Origin: Ampullaceana balthica
Lineage: Eukaryota; Mollusca; Gastropoda; Lymnaeidae
DNA length: 64,000 nucleotides
NCBI GenBank assembly: GCA_944989445.1
Contig: CALYLW010000431.1
Span: 372,001-436,000, forward strand
Reading direction: 5' to 3'
Shown: positions 1-10,500 of the stretch, one piece after another
Position numbering within the stretch: position 1 is the first letter of the stretch
Layout of the letters: each line of letters begins with the position of its first letter
The notes under the pieces: model-generated
What the model saw: the letters and a program-made list of their open reading frames with translations, nothing else
What the model was told of the DNA's origin: nothing
Databases searched by the model: none
Position numbers and translations under genes: made by a program

Positions 1-329
1 GATTTGACATCTACATTTAGAATGTCAAAAGCTTCATCGCTCTCATTTCAACAAACTTATTTCTTCCAACATTGATCAATTGTTTTGCAAAGGCGTTGCA
101 AGTAGTTTGATAGCACGAATATAACTTTTGTACAAATAGCATCTGAAAAACAAAAGAATATTTTGTTATTAAAATAGATAGTCCCATAGATTCTTCTCTG
201 ACACTTCCTTTGTATTCTGATTCCTCTGAATCAAGTGTGGCTAGAATAGCAGAGAATGATCCAACAACTGCATGAACTGCATGCTTACGACTTCCACATC
301 TTGTATCAGAAAGTCGTTTCAGAGTATCT
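1..329 (-). pseudogene. ZMYM/hAT-type transposase relic, downstream half
   Basis: Read on the minus strand this segment gives a stretch containing TLKRLSDTRCGSRKHAV, followed by an acidic stretch and later ..LYSCYQTTCNAF. The LSDTRW-S-R/H-AV block is typical of hAT-derived transposases of the ZMYM1/TTF-finger group (family knowledge). Frames are only partly open, so it is a decayed copy. Its upstream half lies at 3464-3720 on the same strand; a TIR element (330-3463) was inserted between them. Removing that element plus one copy of its TCT target duplication makes the two halves read in one frame. It runs off the left window edge, so full extent is unknown. Confidence 0.6.
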
Positions 330-3300
330 GGGGCTGTCCATAAATTACGTCAACAAAATAGGGGGGGGGAGGGGGTCTGAAAATTTTTGACAATTGTTGA
401 CAAGGGGGAGGGGGGGAGGTCAAGAAAAGTTGACGTCAACAATGTTACTTTAAAAAAATAAATACTTAACTTAAGTTCACTTAACAAATGAAAGTTAGAC
501 AGCGTTTGTAGTCCTGTGTTACACACTCGCCCAACCTTCAGTATTTTAATTGATCTAACCCTATTCCTAGTTTTTAAAAACCGTGCTGTGCTTTTAGAGA
601 CCCCACACAATTCAATATAGACACACGAGATGTTTACTGGTAACACTTATTTTTTCAAAGTTGTTGTTTGTTGGTCTGCTGTGCAAAAAAAAATAAGTAA
701 GTAGACAGTCTACATTATACTATTTGAATGTCTATATATAAATTATAAAATGCACTATTGGTTATACTAGACTGTATTAGAAATCATTGGCTTTCACTGT
801 GAAATTAGATTAGGTCTAACGGTCTAAGTCTAAAGTTAAAGATTAAATGATTAAAGTTAAAGGGTAATCCTGCAGTTTTGGCACCTATATTATTTTGCAG
901 CGAATTAATGATTAATATATATTATATTTTTGCTATTACAGTACTAATTTTTAGTTTTTTTAACTTCTAAGGCATTTTTCGGCTCTAAACAATACATAGT
1001 TAACATAGTCATAGTCCGAACTCGATACGAACGATAAACTATACAACTATTTTTTTGTATCACCCTACTTGCCGAGTTGTCACAGTAAGATGCCAAATAA
1101 AATGTTCTCAAGTACAAACAAACAAAATAGGAATCAAACGTCTAGTAACGAAATAAAAAATTAAATATCAGGTAAAATCTTTATTGATCTTGTAAGAACA
1201 ATAAAATATATATTGATCTTCTTAGAACAATAAAGTAGATGAATGGTTCCTGGATAATTTTTTAAAAAAACTTCTTCAGTAAGTAAATTAATTTTAGCAT
1301 GGGTAACAAATCTGGCTAGCAAGGTGCTAGATAAACAAAATGAATGTATTTACAAGAGCCAAAAAAATGCCTAAGAAATTTTAAAAACTAAAAAATTAGC
1401 GCTGTAATAGTTAAAATATAACATATATTAATGCATTTAATAATTAAAAATGAAAGTTCTCAGGAGAAAAGAAAATTAGCAGCGAAATAATATACGTGCC
1501 AAAACTGCAGGCTTATCCCGGCCCTTATTTGAAGTCTTAAAAATACAGTACATGTCTAGAATGTTTAGAATTATCATTAATTATGAAATATTGTTAAATA
1601 GGCCTAGGCCTAATTATTTTTCTTCCCTGGTTTTGTGTTTTTTGTTTTTGTTTTAAATAACAAATTTATTAACAATTGAATTAATAACTTAATTTTTGTT
1701 TTTTTAGATGTACAATGGAGAAACCAAACTTTCACAAGTTGTTGTATGAAGGATATTTGAAGGCATTTCCCAACAAGCGCAAGCAAGACTCTCAAAGAGA
1801 TGTAACTGAAATTTGGAATAAATTGAAAAAAGAGGATGATTTGCCAACAAAAGTAGATTCGTTATTGAATAGTTATGCCGCCTTAGCACAGAAAAATAAG
1901 GCAACATTAATGAGCTTCTGGGCAGACCAGTCTATGAAGAGTGTAAATGTTCTTCCTAAAAAAGCAGCCACACATGTAAAAATTGAAAAAGAAGTTGTGA
2001 AACATCAAACACAAACCATTCAACAAGACCACATAGAAATCGATTTAGAAGCTTGTCCATTAAGTACTACTTGTGATGAAAAATCTGTAAAATACAAAGC
2101 AAAAGTACAAGGTGAATTACTGAGTCAGATAAGCATCTTCAAGACCGATTTGATTGGCTTGTATAAACGAAAAGAAAGTGGTGTTTTAAGTTCAGATCAG
2201 GAAAAGGAACTAAAAGGGAAAAAAATTAAGGTTGATGAGCTAGAAAAAAAACTGAAAAGAAAGAAATATGAACAAGAAAAACAGAAGATATACCGAAAAA
2301 AGAAAAAAGAAACTTTAGCGCAAATTTGTGCTGAAAATCCTGACGTCAGCAGCAAATTAAAGATCCGACAGAAAGCTGGTCGACCAACAATTGAAGAAGA
2401 TCAGCCGCTCCTTTTAAAAACCATTGTTGACATTGCATTGTATGGGTCTGCTGCTCACGACAAAAGACAGAGTGAAATTTATCGTAGTGTTAGAAATCTC
2501 GATGATTTGACAGAACAATTATCAATATTGTTTTTGTGGTTTTCACATTTTTTTTAAAATTTGGGGGGCATTATCATTAAGCTCCAGGATTTTCATAAAT
2601 TAATTTAAACAAGCTAATTATTGAAAAACTGGACCAAATTCCTCTTAAAATGCTCTCCATTCAAAATAGTACAGGAAAAATCCTTCACCTAAGACCCGTT
2701 TTAAGTTTTATTATTTTTTAAACATTGCTTCCTTTGTAGCAGCACTTGGTATACAAATATCAGTAATTTTACTTTAAAAAATGACATACCCAGATTGTTA
2801 AAGGTGAAAAAATGTACTTAATTAGTATAGATGTACTTGTAACTGAGAGAAATTTGAAAATCTCAGCTTAAAAATATTCTTTTATTACCAAAACAAAGAT
2901 GTCCCAACTGAGCAAAAATTTTAAGACATGTTTGAATAAAACAGGAAACTGCAGAAAAAATTCACTCATACAAATATAATGCAAAGTTACAGTCAATGCC
3001 ATAGGCTAGAAACCCAAGTTTTGTTTTAAATGATTCCCAGATTATTTTGTTTCTTTCCACCATGTAGACCTTAATGCCTTTCTTCCCTTAAAAAATGGCG
3101 TCAAGCATTTTACTCAATGACCCCAGTAAGTGGAGCCTATTGCCCCACGGGGCCTTTTACCCTGCTTTACCCTAATGTGTAAACATTTTTGTAAACCCTG
3201 TAATCTCTTTTCTGTTTAGTGTAAGCCTTTGTAGTTATGAATTGGAAATATGTCATAAGTTAAAAGTTTATTAAACTTGGTTTTTCTAAACATTTTTCTT

Positions 3301-3463
3301 TTTATTATTTATTTATTTTTATTTTTTTTTGGGGGGGGGGTTATCAAATGTTGACGTAATTTTATAGGGGGGGGTCTCTGGAAGTTTGACAAGTTGTTGA
3401 CAAGGGGGAGGGGGGGAGGTAAAAATCGCCAAAAAATTGTTGACGTAATTTATGGACAGCCCC
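330..3463 (+). mobile_element. TIR DNA transposon, internally deleted, 3.1 kb
   Basis: The ends are perfect 27-bp terminal inverted repeats beginning GGGGCTGTCCATAAATTACG (330-356 and 3437-3463). They are flanked by a 3-bp direct duplication TCT (327-329, 3464-3466). Inside each end lies a G-rich block (about 357-420 and 3345-3420) which, unlike the TIRs, is in the same orientation at both ends. The interior carries a plus-strand ORF (1715-2557). Three short relatives with the same TIR core lie at 9044-9442, 14312-14571 and 15151-15577. I cannot assign a superfamily: a 3-bp duplication fits PIF/Harbinger- or Academ-like groups, but the TIR is not one I can name. Confidence 0.85.
1715..2557 (+). 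CDS. Transposon-encoded ORF, 280 codons, truncated
   Basis: The protein is lysine-rich with a predicted coiled coil at about residues 150-200 (runs such as KKIKVDELEKKLKRKKYEQE). A conserved-looking tail from residue 221 has GRPTIEEDQP, then IVDIALYGSAAHDKR and RSVRNLDDLTEQL. I recall similar GRP-EEDQ...LYGSAA-DRRR...SVKTLDDL proteins as repeated, uncharacterised ORFs in many invertebrate genomes, usually continuing past this point into the likely catalytic part. Here the frame ends in a hydrophobic non-homologous tail, consistent with an internal deletion. The ATG at 1715 follows a T-rich AG (1708-1709), so an upstream non-coding exon is possible. Its function in transposition is inferred only from its position between the TIRs. 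Confidence 0.55.
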   Translation: MEKPNFHKLLYEGYLKAFPNKRKQDSQRDVTEIWNKLKKEDDLPTKVDSLLNSYAALAQKNKATLMSFWADQSMKSVNVLPKKAATHVKIEKEVVKHQTQTIQQDHIEIDLEACPLSTTCDEKSVKYKAKVQGELLSQISIFKTDLIGLYKRKESGVLSSDQEKELKGKKIKVDELEKKLKRKKYEQEKQKIYRKKKKETLAQICAENPDVSSKLKIRQKAGRPTIEEDQPLLLKTIVDIALYGSAAHDKRQSEIYRSVRNLDDLTEQLSILFLWFSHFF

Positions 3464-3720
3464 TCTACTGTTGATTCATATTGAGATTTCTGGTGTTCTT
3501 TAAGAGTATGTAGACGTGGTAAACTAGACGTAAGGAATGCATACAACTTTAAATCTGTGCCAAAAAACAACTGTACATCATTGTTTACAGACTTTGCTTC
3601 GATAGTTACCAAACTCAAAACATCTGCACAACAATTGGGTGAACGTTATTTTATCTGAGTTTGAAGGCCACTTTTAATTCCAGAGTATGCCTGTCCTCGA
3701 CTGAGTGTGATATAATTGTT
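3464..3720 (-). pseudogene. ZMYM/hAT-type transposase relic, upstream half
   Basis: The minus-strand reading includes CADVLSLVTIEAKSVNNDVQ, then LFFGTDLKLYAFLTSS and LHTLKEHQ. This matches the usual layout just before the LKRLSDTRW block of ZMYM1-like hAT transposases (family knowledge). An in-frame stop occurs upstream near 3655, so it is not functional. It joins the segment at 1-329 once the 330-3463 insertion is removed. Confidence 0.6.
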
Positions 3721-3797
3721 TCGCTTTTTTAGTTCCGTTAAAATCTTCTCAGCAAATGCGGCAGCATTTTTTAAATTTTTATTAATTTTTTTAAAGT

Positions 3798-4010
3798 CCC
3801 ATAAATGGTGGTCGTAGGGGGTCCTAATGTTTCCATTAGAACCTACTAGGGGCGGTGCTTGGTAGACCTTGGTGGGCGCCCCATCTCCCTTCCAGGTCAG
3901 TGGAGGACTTTCTTAGCGTTAGTCATTCCATTTTTATTGTGGCTTTAACGTGGGCTAGATCCCACGCCCTTCAGCTTGTGAGGCGAGCGCACTATTCGCT
4001 ACCCAGCCTC
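3798..4010 (-). mobile_element. tRNA-derived SINE, copy 1
   Basis: The 5' end, read on the minus strand from about 4010, looks like a tRNA: GCGCTCGCCTCACAAGCTG as the anticodon arm and CGTGGGATCTAGCCCACG as a T-arm with a B-box-like loop. The body carries the shared blocks (plus strand) TGGTCGTAGGGGGTYCTAAT, GTTTCCATTAGAAC and CTTGGTAGACCTTGG. A second copy in the same orientation lies at 52709-52924, which defines the limits. No functional tRNA can fold because the acceptor stem is absent. Confidence 0.75.
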
Positions 4011-4357
4011 TGTTTACCAAAGTATAAAAGCCTATAAATCTTTCCACAGCATGTTCTGATTTTAAAAAAAATAACGTAAAGAAACTGACATCTGATCAAT
4101 TCTAGATATATCAATGTTTGAATCAATAATTAAAGAAAAGAATTGTGCACTTAACTTCATTATCAATTGTGGCCGATAATTCAGATGTGAGTGATTGATT
4201 TAAACCAGATATTACCGTTTCGTCATTTTAAATGCGCTATTTAGCAAGCAGTTTGGTGTTGATTAGAAGTTTCGTCTTTAGCAATATTTTTTCTGCTCTT
4301 GTGGCACCTTTTTAGTGTTCATCGAGGGCGTCTTTAGGGGCGCCATTTCAGACCCAA

Positions 4358-4408
4358 CAGGGGCGTGGGGGGCAAGCCGCCCCCTGCCCTATAGCTAAAT
4401 CCGCCACT
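4358..4408. mobile_element. hAT-like terminal sequence
   Basis: The 51-bp segment begins CAGGGGCGTGG and ends ATCCGCCACTG, i.e. CAG...CTG ends with GC-rich inner sequence. CAGTGGCGGAT and CAGGGGCGT are common hAT terminal types. It directly precedes the hAT coding relic at 4423-4602, so it is probably a remnant end or a tiny nested element. Confidence 0.35.
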
Positions 4409-4422
4409 GCACATTAGCCACT

Positions 4423-4602
4423 TTTGAAAGGAGTTTCAGCAAACTAAAAATTATCAAAAATTACTTGAGATCGACTTCAGGTCAACAACGCACATCATCT
4501 CTAGCTCTTCTTTCCATCGAAAGTGAACATACCAGTCAAATAAACTTCGATGAAATAATCACTAATTTTGCAAACATTAAAGCAAGAAACGTTAAGGTTT
4601 GA
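4423..4602 (+). pseudogene. hAT transposase C-terminal relic
   Basis: The open plus-strand stretch reads FERSFSKLKIIKNYLRST, then LALLSIESEH and INFDEIITNFANIKARNVKV before TGA at 4600-4602. ERSFSKLK-IKNYLRSTM...RL..LALLSIE is the hallmark C-terminal dimerisation segment of ZMYM/hAT transposases. It is in the opposite orientation to the relic at 1-329/3464-3720, so either there are two copies or one was rearranged. Downstream sequence ending ACCCAGTTACGCCCCTG at about 5361 resembles a hAT terminal repeat and could be this copy's 3' end. Confidence 0.65.
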
Positions 4603-5842
4603 ACCTTTGATATTGGACATAGGAGTGGATCGGTTTGAGCGTTACTTAAATTTACATTTAATTGTGAGTTTCTATCGTTATATATGAGATAATGAGTATG
4701 ACACATTGATACTATTGTTTTTATTTATTGTAGCCGTCTGCTGGAGTATGTTTTACTGCACGCCGGTGGGCCAGTGACACACTGCCCCTGGTCTGTAGTA
4801 GTGTACAGTGTACACACTGTGCATACCCACATAGTACCCACATAGCGCCGCACCATGTACACCGCACCGAGATGCAATGGGAAGGAGTGACTGAGTGACG
4901 TATGGGTGCGTTTGGGAGAGTTCCGGTTCCAACGTTAAAAGTGTTCGGTTTCTAAATTATAAAAACAAATTAACTTTGATGGCTATAATCCTCCACCTTA
5001 TTGTTTGACTTGAAATACTGTATATTATAAGCCTACACACGGCTACCTATAATACATGATACTCAAGTTTTGCTGTAGTCTTTATTAACGTAACAATATC
5101 CTGTTTTATCCACCAATTTATTTGGTATTATTTAGTAAATAATAAACTGAAAATTAGTATTGTTCCTGTCTTATGTATCTTTTATATTCACGTTGTATGA
5201 CTGTCACTGTCAGACTACGTAATTATTGTCATAAATAAAATAAACGAAATTCAATTATTTTTTCTAAAAAATGAAAAAATCGCCAAGCTGTAACTTGTCA
5301 ATTTATCCAAGGGCGCAAAAATAAATAAGCCAAGGGCGCCAAAAACCCAGTTACGCCCCTGGTTCTCGCATAAACGCTACCATTTTGTTTTATTAACAAG
5401 CACCAAAATTATTATACAAAGTGCTTCGTTCATATTAAATCAGTTCGTATTTCTATTTACTGACTACCTTTTAAAAGTGAATTAGCTAACAAATTTATTT
5501 CAGTCTTTTACTCTGCATGAAGAGATAGTTGTCAGAGCAGCTACGGGACACAATCCATATGTATCAACAATCTCCTTGTTCCCGGTCATGTTTCCTATCT
5601 GAATTCTTTCTTCTGAGGAAACTGAACTGATACGAAGCGCTGGATGGTAGAGGCTCTAACTCTCTCTCTCTCGCTCTCTCTCTCTGTGTGTCTTTCTTCA
5701 TTCATTTTGCCATTCTTGTCTTCTCCTGAATATCGGTAATCTTGTATTTGTATGCGCTACTAACATGCGGTATTGTGAATGCATATCAGCGCAATAGAAA
5801 GGAAAATGGCTAAGAGGTAATAAGTAAATTGATATGGAAATG
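4603..5842. other. Non-genic interval
   Basis: I see no gene. A GC-richer patch (4730-4920) has no open frame of note. A possible hAT 3' terminus lies near 5330-5361. A pyrimidine microsatellite (CT)n passing into (GT)n sits at about 5657-5692. Confidence 0.5.
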
Positions 5843-6551
5843 ATGGACATCAATGATTTGTAGGGGTGTAGATGGACATCCATGATTTGTAGGGGTGTAG
5901 ATGGACATCCATGAGTTGTAGGGGTGTAGATGGACATCCATGAGTTGTAGGGGTGTAGATGGACATCCATGAGTTGTAGGGGTGTAGATGGACATCAATG
6001 ATTTGTAGGGGTGTAGATGGACATCCATGAGTTGTAGGGGTGTAGATGGACATCCATGAGTTGTAGGGGTGTAGATGGACATCCATGAGTTGTAGGGGTG
6101 TAGATGGACATCCATGAGTTGTAGGGGTGTAGATGGACATCCATGATTTGTAGGGGTGTAGATGGACATCCATGAGTTGTAGGGGTGTAGATGGACATCC
6201 ATGAGTTGTAGGGGTGTAGATGGACATCCATGAGTTGTAGGGGTGTAGATGGACATCCATGAGTTGTAGGGGTGTAGATGGACATCCATGAGTTGTAGGG
6301 GTGTAGATGGACATCCATGAGTTGTAGGGGTGTAGATGGACATCCATGAGTTGTAGGGGTGTAGATGGACATCCATGAGTTGTAGGGGTGTAGATGGACA
6401 TCCATGAGTTGTAGGGGTGTAGATGGACATCCATGATTTGTAGGGGTGTAGATGGACATCCATGAGTTGTAGGGGTGTAGATGGATATCCATGAGTTGTA
6501 GGGGTGTAGATGGACATCCATGATTTGTAGGAGCGTAGAGGGACACTCATG
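5843..6551. repeat. 29-bp minisatellite, about 24 copies
   Basis: The unit is GTAGGGGTGTAGATGGACAT followed by CCATGAGTT (29 bp). Units are nearly identical: the main variant has ATTT for AGTT, and two units have CAATG for CCATG. The last unit (6520-6551) is diverged. As 29 is not a multiple of 3 and the unit has no reverse-strand stop, all three minus-strand frames are open throughout, giving long spurious ORFs. Confidence 0.97.
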
Positions 6552-7484
6552 TTCAAGCTGACCTGACGATGTGCACCATGTAAAAATGTGGGCGTGTTTA
6601 AAAAAACTCTTTTCCCCTAGATTTAAACAAGATTATTGACGCCTTATACAGCAACATGAAGAGCGAGGTGACCAGGTGCCAACCACAGCACCCCCCCCTA
6701 TTTAACCCCACACAAAATGGAATATGACGTCATTGCGATATCTTCCCACCCCCTCAGTGTTATGCTATGAATTCCTTCAGTGATAAATAGTTGTTTTTTT
6801 TTCTTTGGCCGGAAAGCTGCTTGCCATGTTTTAGACTGCTGAATGCTGTCCATTGAAAGGAACTGGCAAAAAAATAACATGGAACGCTCACGCCCTGAGC
6901 CACCCCACCCACCCCCACCCCTCAAGTCGGTGACCAACTTGCCGGTCTGCTGCGTCAGGCGTTTCCTCACTAAAGTTAACCTGGATCTTTTGACAGCTAG
7001 GCGTGGTGCTAGAGCCAGCTTGACATTGTGCTGCTGGGACGGAGCAACAAGACAATCAACAGATTAAACCGGTTTTGACAGATTCTTTGACCCAACTGTC
7101 AGTAATCGGGGTGGTGGGTCAGTTGAAAAGGATCGAAGTTTCTTTTTTTTAAAAAGACTTTTGAAACCGTTTTAACTGAAACTCAGCCAAGTAAACAAGT
7201 GTCTGGTTTGGGGGAGATTCTAAATGCTAGGAGAGAGGGGAAAAGGGCCCTAGTTGGGGAAGGGTCCCAACTTTTAGAGAATGGATATGGTTGAGTGAAC
7301 ATTTATGCTTTAGGTACCTTAGCATTTATTTCTGTGAACATAGACCCACCCACCCTATTATTTAAAACCTTAAATATTTCTGTCAAAAAACCGTGGTGAC
7401 ATTTCTTGCTGGTCGAGAAATTATTTTTATTTAAGCGAACTCTGTCTGAACTTTGTCATCAGGTGCTTGGGATATCAGACAAGC
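6552..7484. other. Upstream region of the large gene
   Basis: I find no supported coding region. T-rich AT stretches near 7357-7366 (ATTATTTAAA) and 7423-7432 could serve as core-promoter elements, and CTTTGTCATCAG at 7461-7472 resembles a splice acceptor, so the ATG exon may have a 5' UTR intron before it. None of this is firm. Confidence 0.25.
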
Positions 7485-7563
7485 ATGATGGCCCCTACAG
7501 TTAGGGCCCTACAGACGTTTGGTCTGTTTTGTATTTTTATTGCCATCTCCAGACAACAGAGTG
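7485..7563 (+). CDS. Exon 1: signal peptide
   Basis: ATG ATG opens [20 protein letters not shown], then ISRQQSG, ending phase 1 at G|gtagga (7564). A short basic n-region, a hydrophobic core LFCIFIAI and a polar end make a convincing signal peptide; cleavage would fall near residues 22-28. It joins the exon at 8420 (G|CG gives Ala) without a stop. I chose it because it is the only start-containing frame upstream that fits the phase-1 acceptor of the next exon. Intron 1 (7564-8419) is AT-rich with nothing recognisable. Confidence 0.7.
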
Positions 7564-10500
7564 GTAGGATTTTTATATTTACACGTTAATATAGCTTAAT
7601 TGTGATATTTAGACACGTGCGCAACATGTAATAAAATGAGGTCTTTAGAATAAAAAATAAAAATAAGTTAGATCCTAGATAAAATTGACAATTGAACATG
7701 AATGATCAAACCACTCAGGTTTGCATCAAGTGTTTGAACACGAATTTAAGCAAATGAAATCTTATAATAATCTCTAAACTCTAAAAGTTCTAAAGTCATT
7801 TAGGAAAAAGGGCTATAACTCTATGACTAATAGTTAAACTTATATTATGAACATTGTGCAAGTAACAAATGCACTTTTAAAGAAACGTATATATTTATAT
7901 TTATTCCATAACTCTTTTCTCAATTTCTTTATTAATAGTAAGGTTTCCATTTCTCATTTCATTCAAATCTAAAGAATGATGTCCTTAACTCAATTAACTC
8001 TGCCTTTGATGTTATGTATTGATTTCACGTCCATTATTGACTCATTCGTTTTATACCGTATAGTTATGTTTTACGTAAAGTTGCCATATAACACATCCCC
8101 TATTATGAAACAGTAAACTAAATCTGCCTGTCTCCAATAGTATGATACTATATCTCCCATCTACTTGCCTCCAATAGTAAGATACCATATCTAACGCTCC
8201 CTGTGATCTCATCTGAAATTGTAATGTCTCGTCTTGAAATATGCCTTGAAATACGTAGTTCGCGGTAAATAGTTTTTTTTGACTTTATAATTCACTATTT
8301 TTATATGGATAAATGTAATTTTTTAAAATGACAATAATCTGCAGACATCATTTCACGACCCCCTCCTTCTTCTCCTTCTGACGTCATGATAATTGTGCAA
8401 CTTTTCTCTCTCATTTCAGCGCCCACGTCCAACAGCAGCTCAACTTCATCAAACAGCTCGGTTACCGTCATCAACGGGACCACAATCATAACAAACTACA
8501 CCTACACATCCATAAACACAACATACAGTGAGTGTGTCAGTTAACTACGGTGGCATTGTTTTTAAGGGAAATGTGTATAAAAATTGCGAACTATTTTTAT
8601 ATGTGAATCCAGTGTTGGGTTTTAGAGAGGGTTAGTGAATTAAATAACTAACGAATTATAAAACATATCTAGTTTAGTGGAACTGTAATAAAAAAAAACA
8701 ACCTATGCAAAGCAATGTTCCCTTTAAGCTGTGCGGCTGCGTGGTCTCGCAGATAACTGACCGACGCCGCGCAACAGTTTAGAATTTCCGCGCAGTAAAT
8801 TTTGTAAAATATAGCCAAAAAATGGTTTCTGTGCAACTTTGCACACGAGATTTTTTACTTTGCACACGGACCAACGAACCTTAGAGGGAACATTGATGCT
8901 AAGTATCACTGTTGTAGTAAAGGTTGATCGGAATTGTGTCGCTGCACCTCGGCTGGCAGCATCTTTTAATATAATGAATTAGCATTTTATGCTAATGCAG
9001 CTAAGTTTTCACTGTAACTGCCCTCTATTGGCGAAGTGACATAGATGCCGTCCATAAAAGACGTCACGCGATTTTTCCGATTTTAACCTTCCTCCCCCTC
9101 GTCACACGTCGTCATAAAAACGTAGACCCACCTGCAATATGATGTCACAAAGCTTTGCCCCCCCCTAAAAGCCGTATTTTCTATTTGAAATTAGCATGTT
9201 TCAAATCACTTTTTTGTCATTCAAGTATGTATTTAGTGTTAGGCTGCACTCTTATATCGTAACACGCGTGAAGCCATGTAAAACGACATTAAATAAATTG
9301 TAAACACTCAAATATTTAAGTGGAACTTTTATTTAAAGTTGCACGTTTTGATGTGATGTCACATTAAACAACCACCCCCTCCCCTTCGTCACAAATGGTC
9401 GACCCCCCCCCCAGGTGCATGACGTCATTTATGGACGGCCCCTTACAAATATTACGTGGCCACTGCAACTGCCCTCTATTAGTGACATACAAATATTAAG
9501 TTTCTACTGTAACTGTCCTGCATTTGCATTGTACAAATGTTATAATTTTTAATGTAACCGCAACTGTCCTCTATTGGTGACATACAAATATGCAGTGAAG
9601 ACTCACTTATTCTTCGCGTTAAATTAGCGGTTGAATATTCAAACATCATTAAAGCTAGTGGCGTGGGTAAAGCTGGTGTCACCCGGGCGTGCCAAAAACA
9701 AAACAACAACAGAGAAACACAAAACTTCTGTTGGATTACTAAGACTATGCCATCCCTCTATAAACGAAAAAATGATCCCTATGCACTCCTTTTAACACCA
9801 TGTATATTATTTATGTAGGAAACAATGTAGCAATATTGAAGTTTAAATAAGAAAATTATGACATTTTTCTAAAAATACAACGATGAGTTATTCTAATAAA
9901 ACATTAACATTTACACTGAGTAGCAAGAAAACTTTGTAAAAGTTCATCTGAGCATACCTTTTAAAATAGCCAGGGGGAACATCAGTTTTGTTATAGAACT
10001 GTAGTGTGATCTGATGTAAGAAATAACATTTGTGTGCCGTGAAAATCATTAAAAACATTAATTATTTGTTTAATTACATACAAATACTCTCCAGGCCATT
10101 AGTGCGCCCTTATGACACAAAGACGTTCACAGTCTAAGTCCTTCACAGAGCTCCGTAGGCTTTGTTAACTGTAAAAAATAGTGCTAACAATAATTGCGGA
10201 ATTTTAAGAAACACCGAGATACTTGTAGAAAGTATTTATAATTTTAAAGAAAACTTTCGCCGAACTTCTCGGGCACTGTATAAATGTGACACTCGACTTA
10301 TGAAGGTGACACTCGACTTATGAAGGTGACGCTCGACTTATGAAGGTGACACTCGACTTATGAAGGTGACACTAGTTAACATCTTTATTCAATTCTAGTC
10401 ATTACATGTACTCCAAATTGACACGATTCCAGGGATCACACTTGGTGGATATTTTCATAAACTTTAAGATGGTTACAGATTTTTTGGGGTCTAAATATTA

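Noticed and set aside
5810..6556. Three long minus-strand ORFs (183-248 codons)
   Set aside because: They are the three frames of the 29-bp minisatellite and have no independent coding evidence.
6698..7067. Opposing ORFs at 6698-6970 (-) and 6843-7067 (+)
   Set aside because: No domain, no splice fit with the downstream gene, proline/glycine-rich from C/G tracts.
9479..9709. Minus ORF 76 codons
   Set aside because: Covers degenerate tandem repeats; no recognisable protein.
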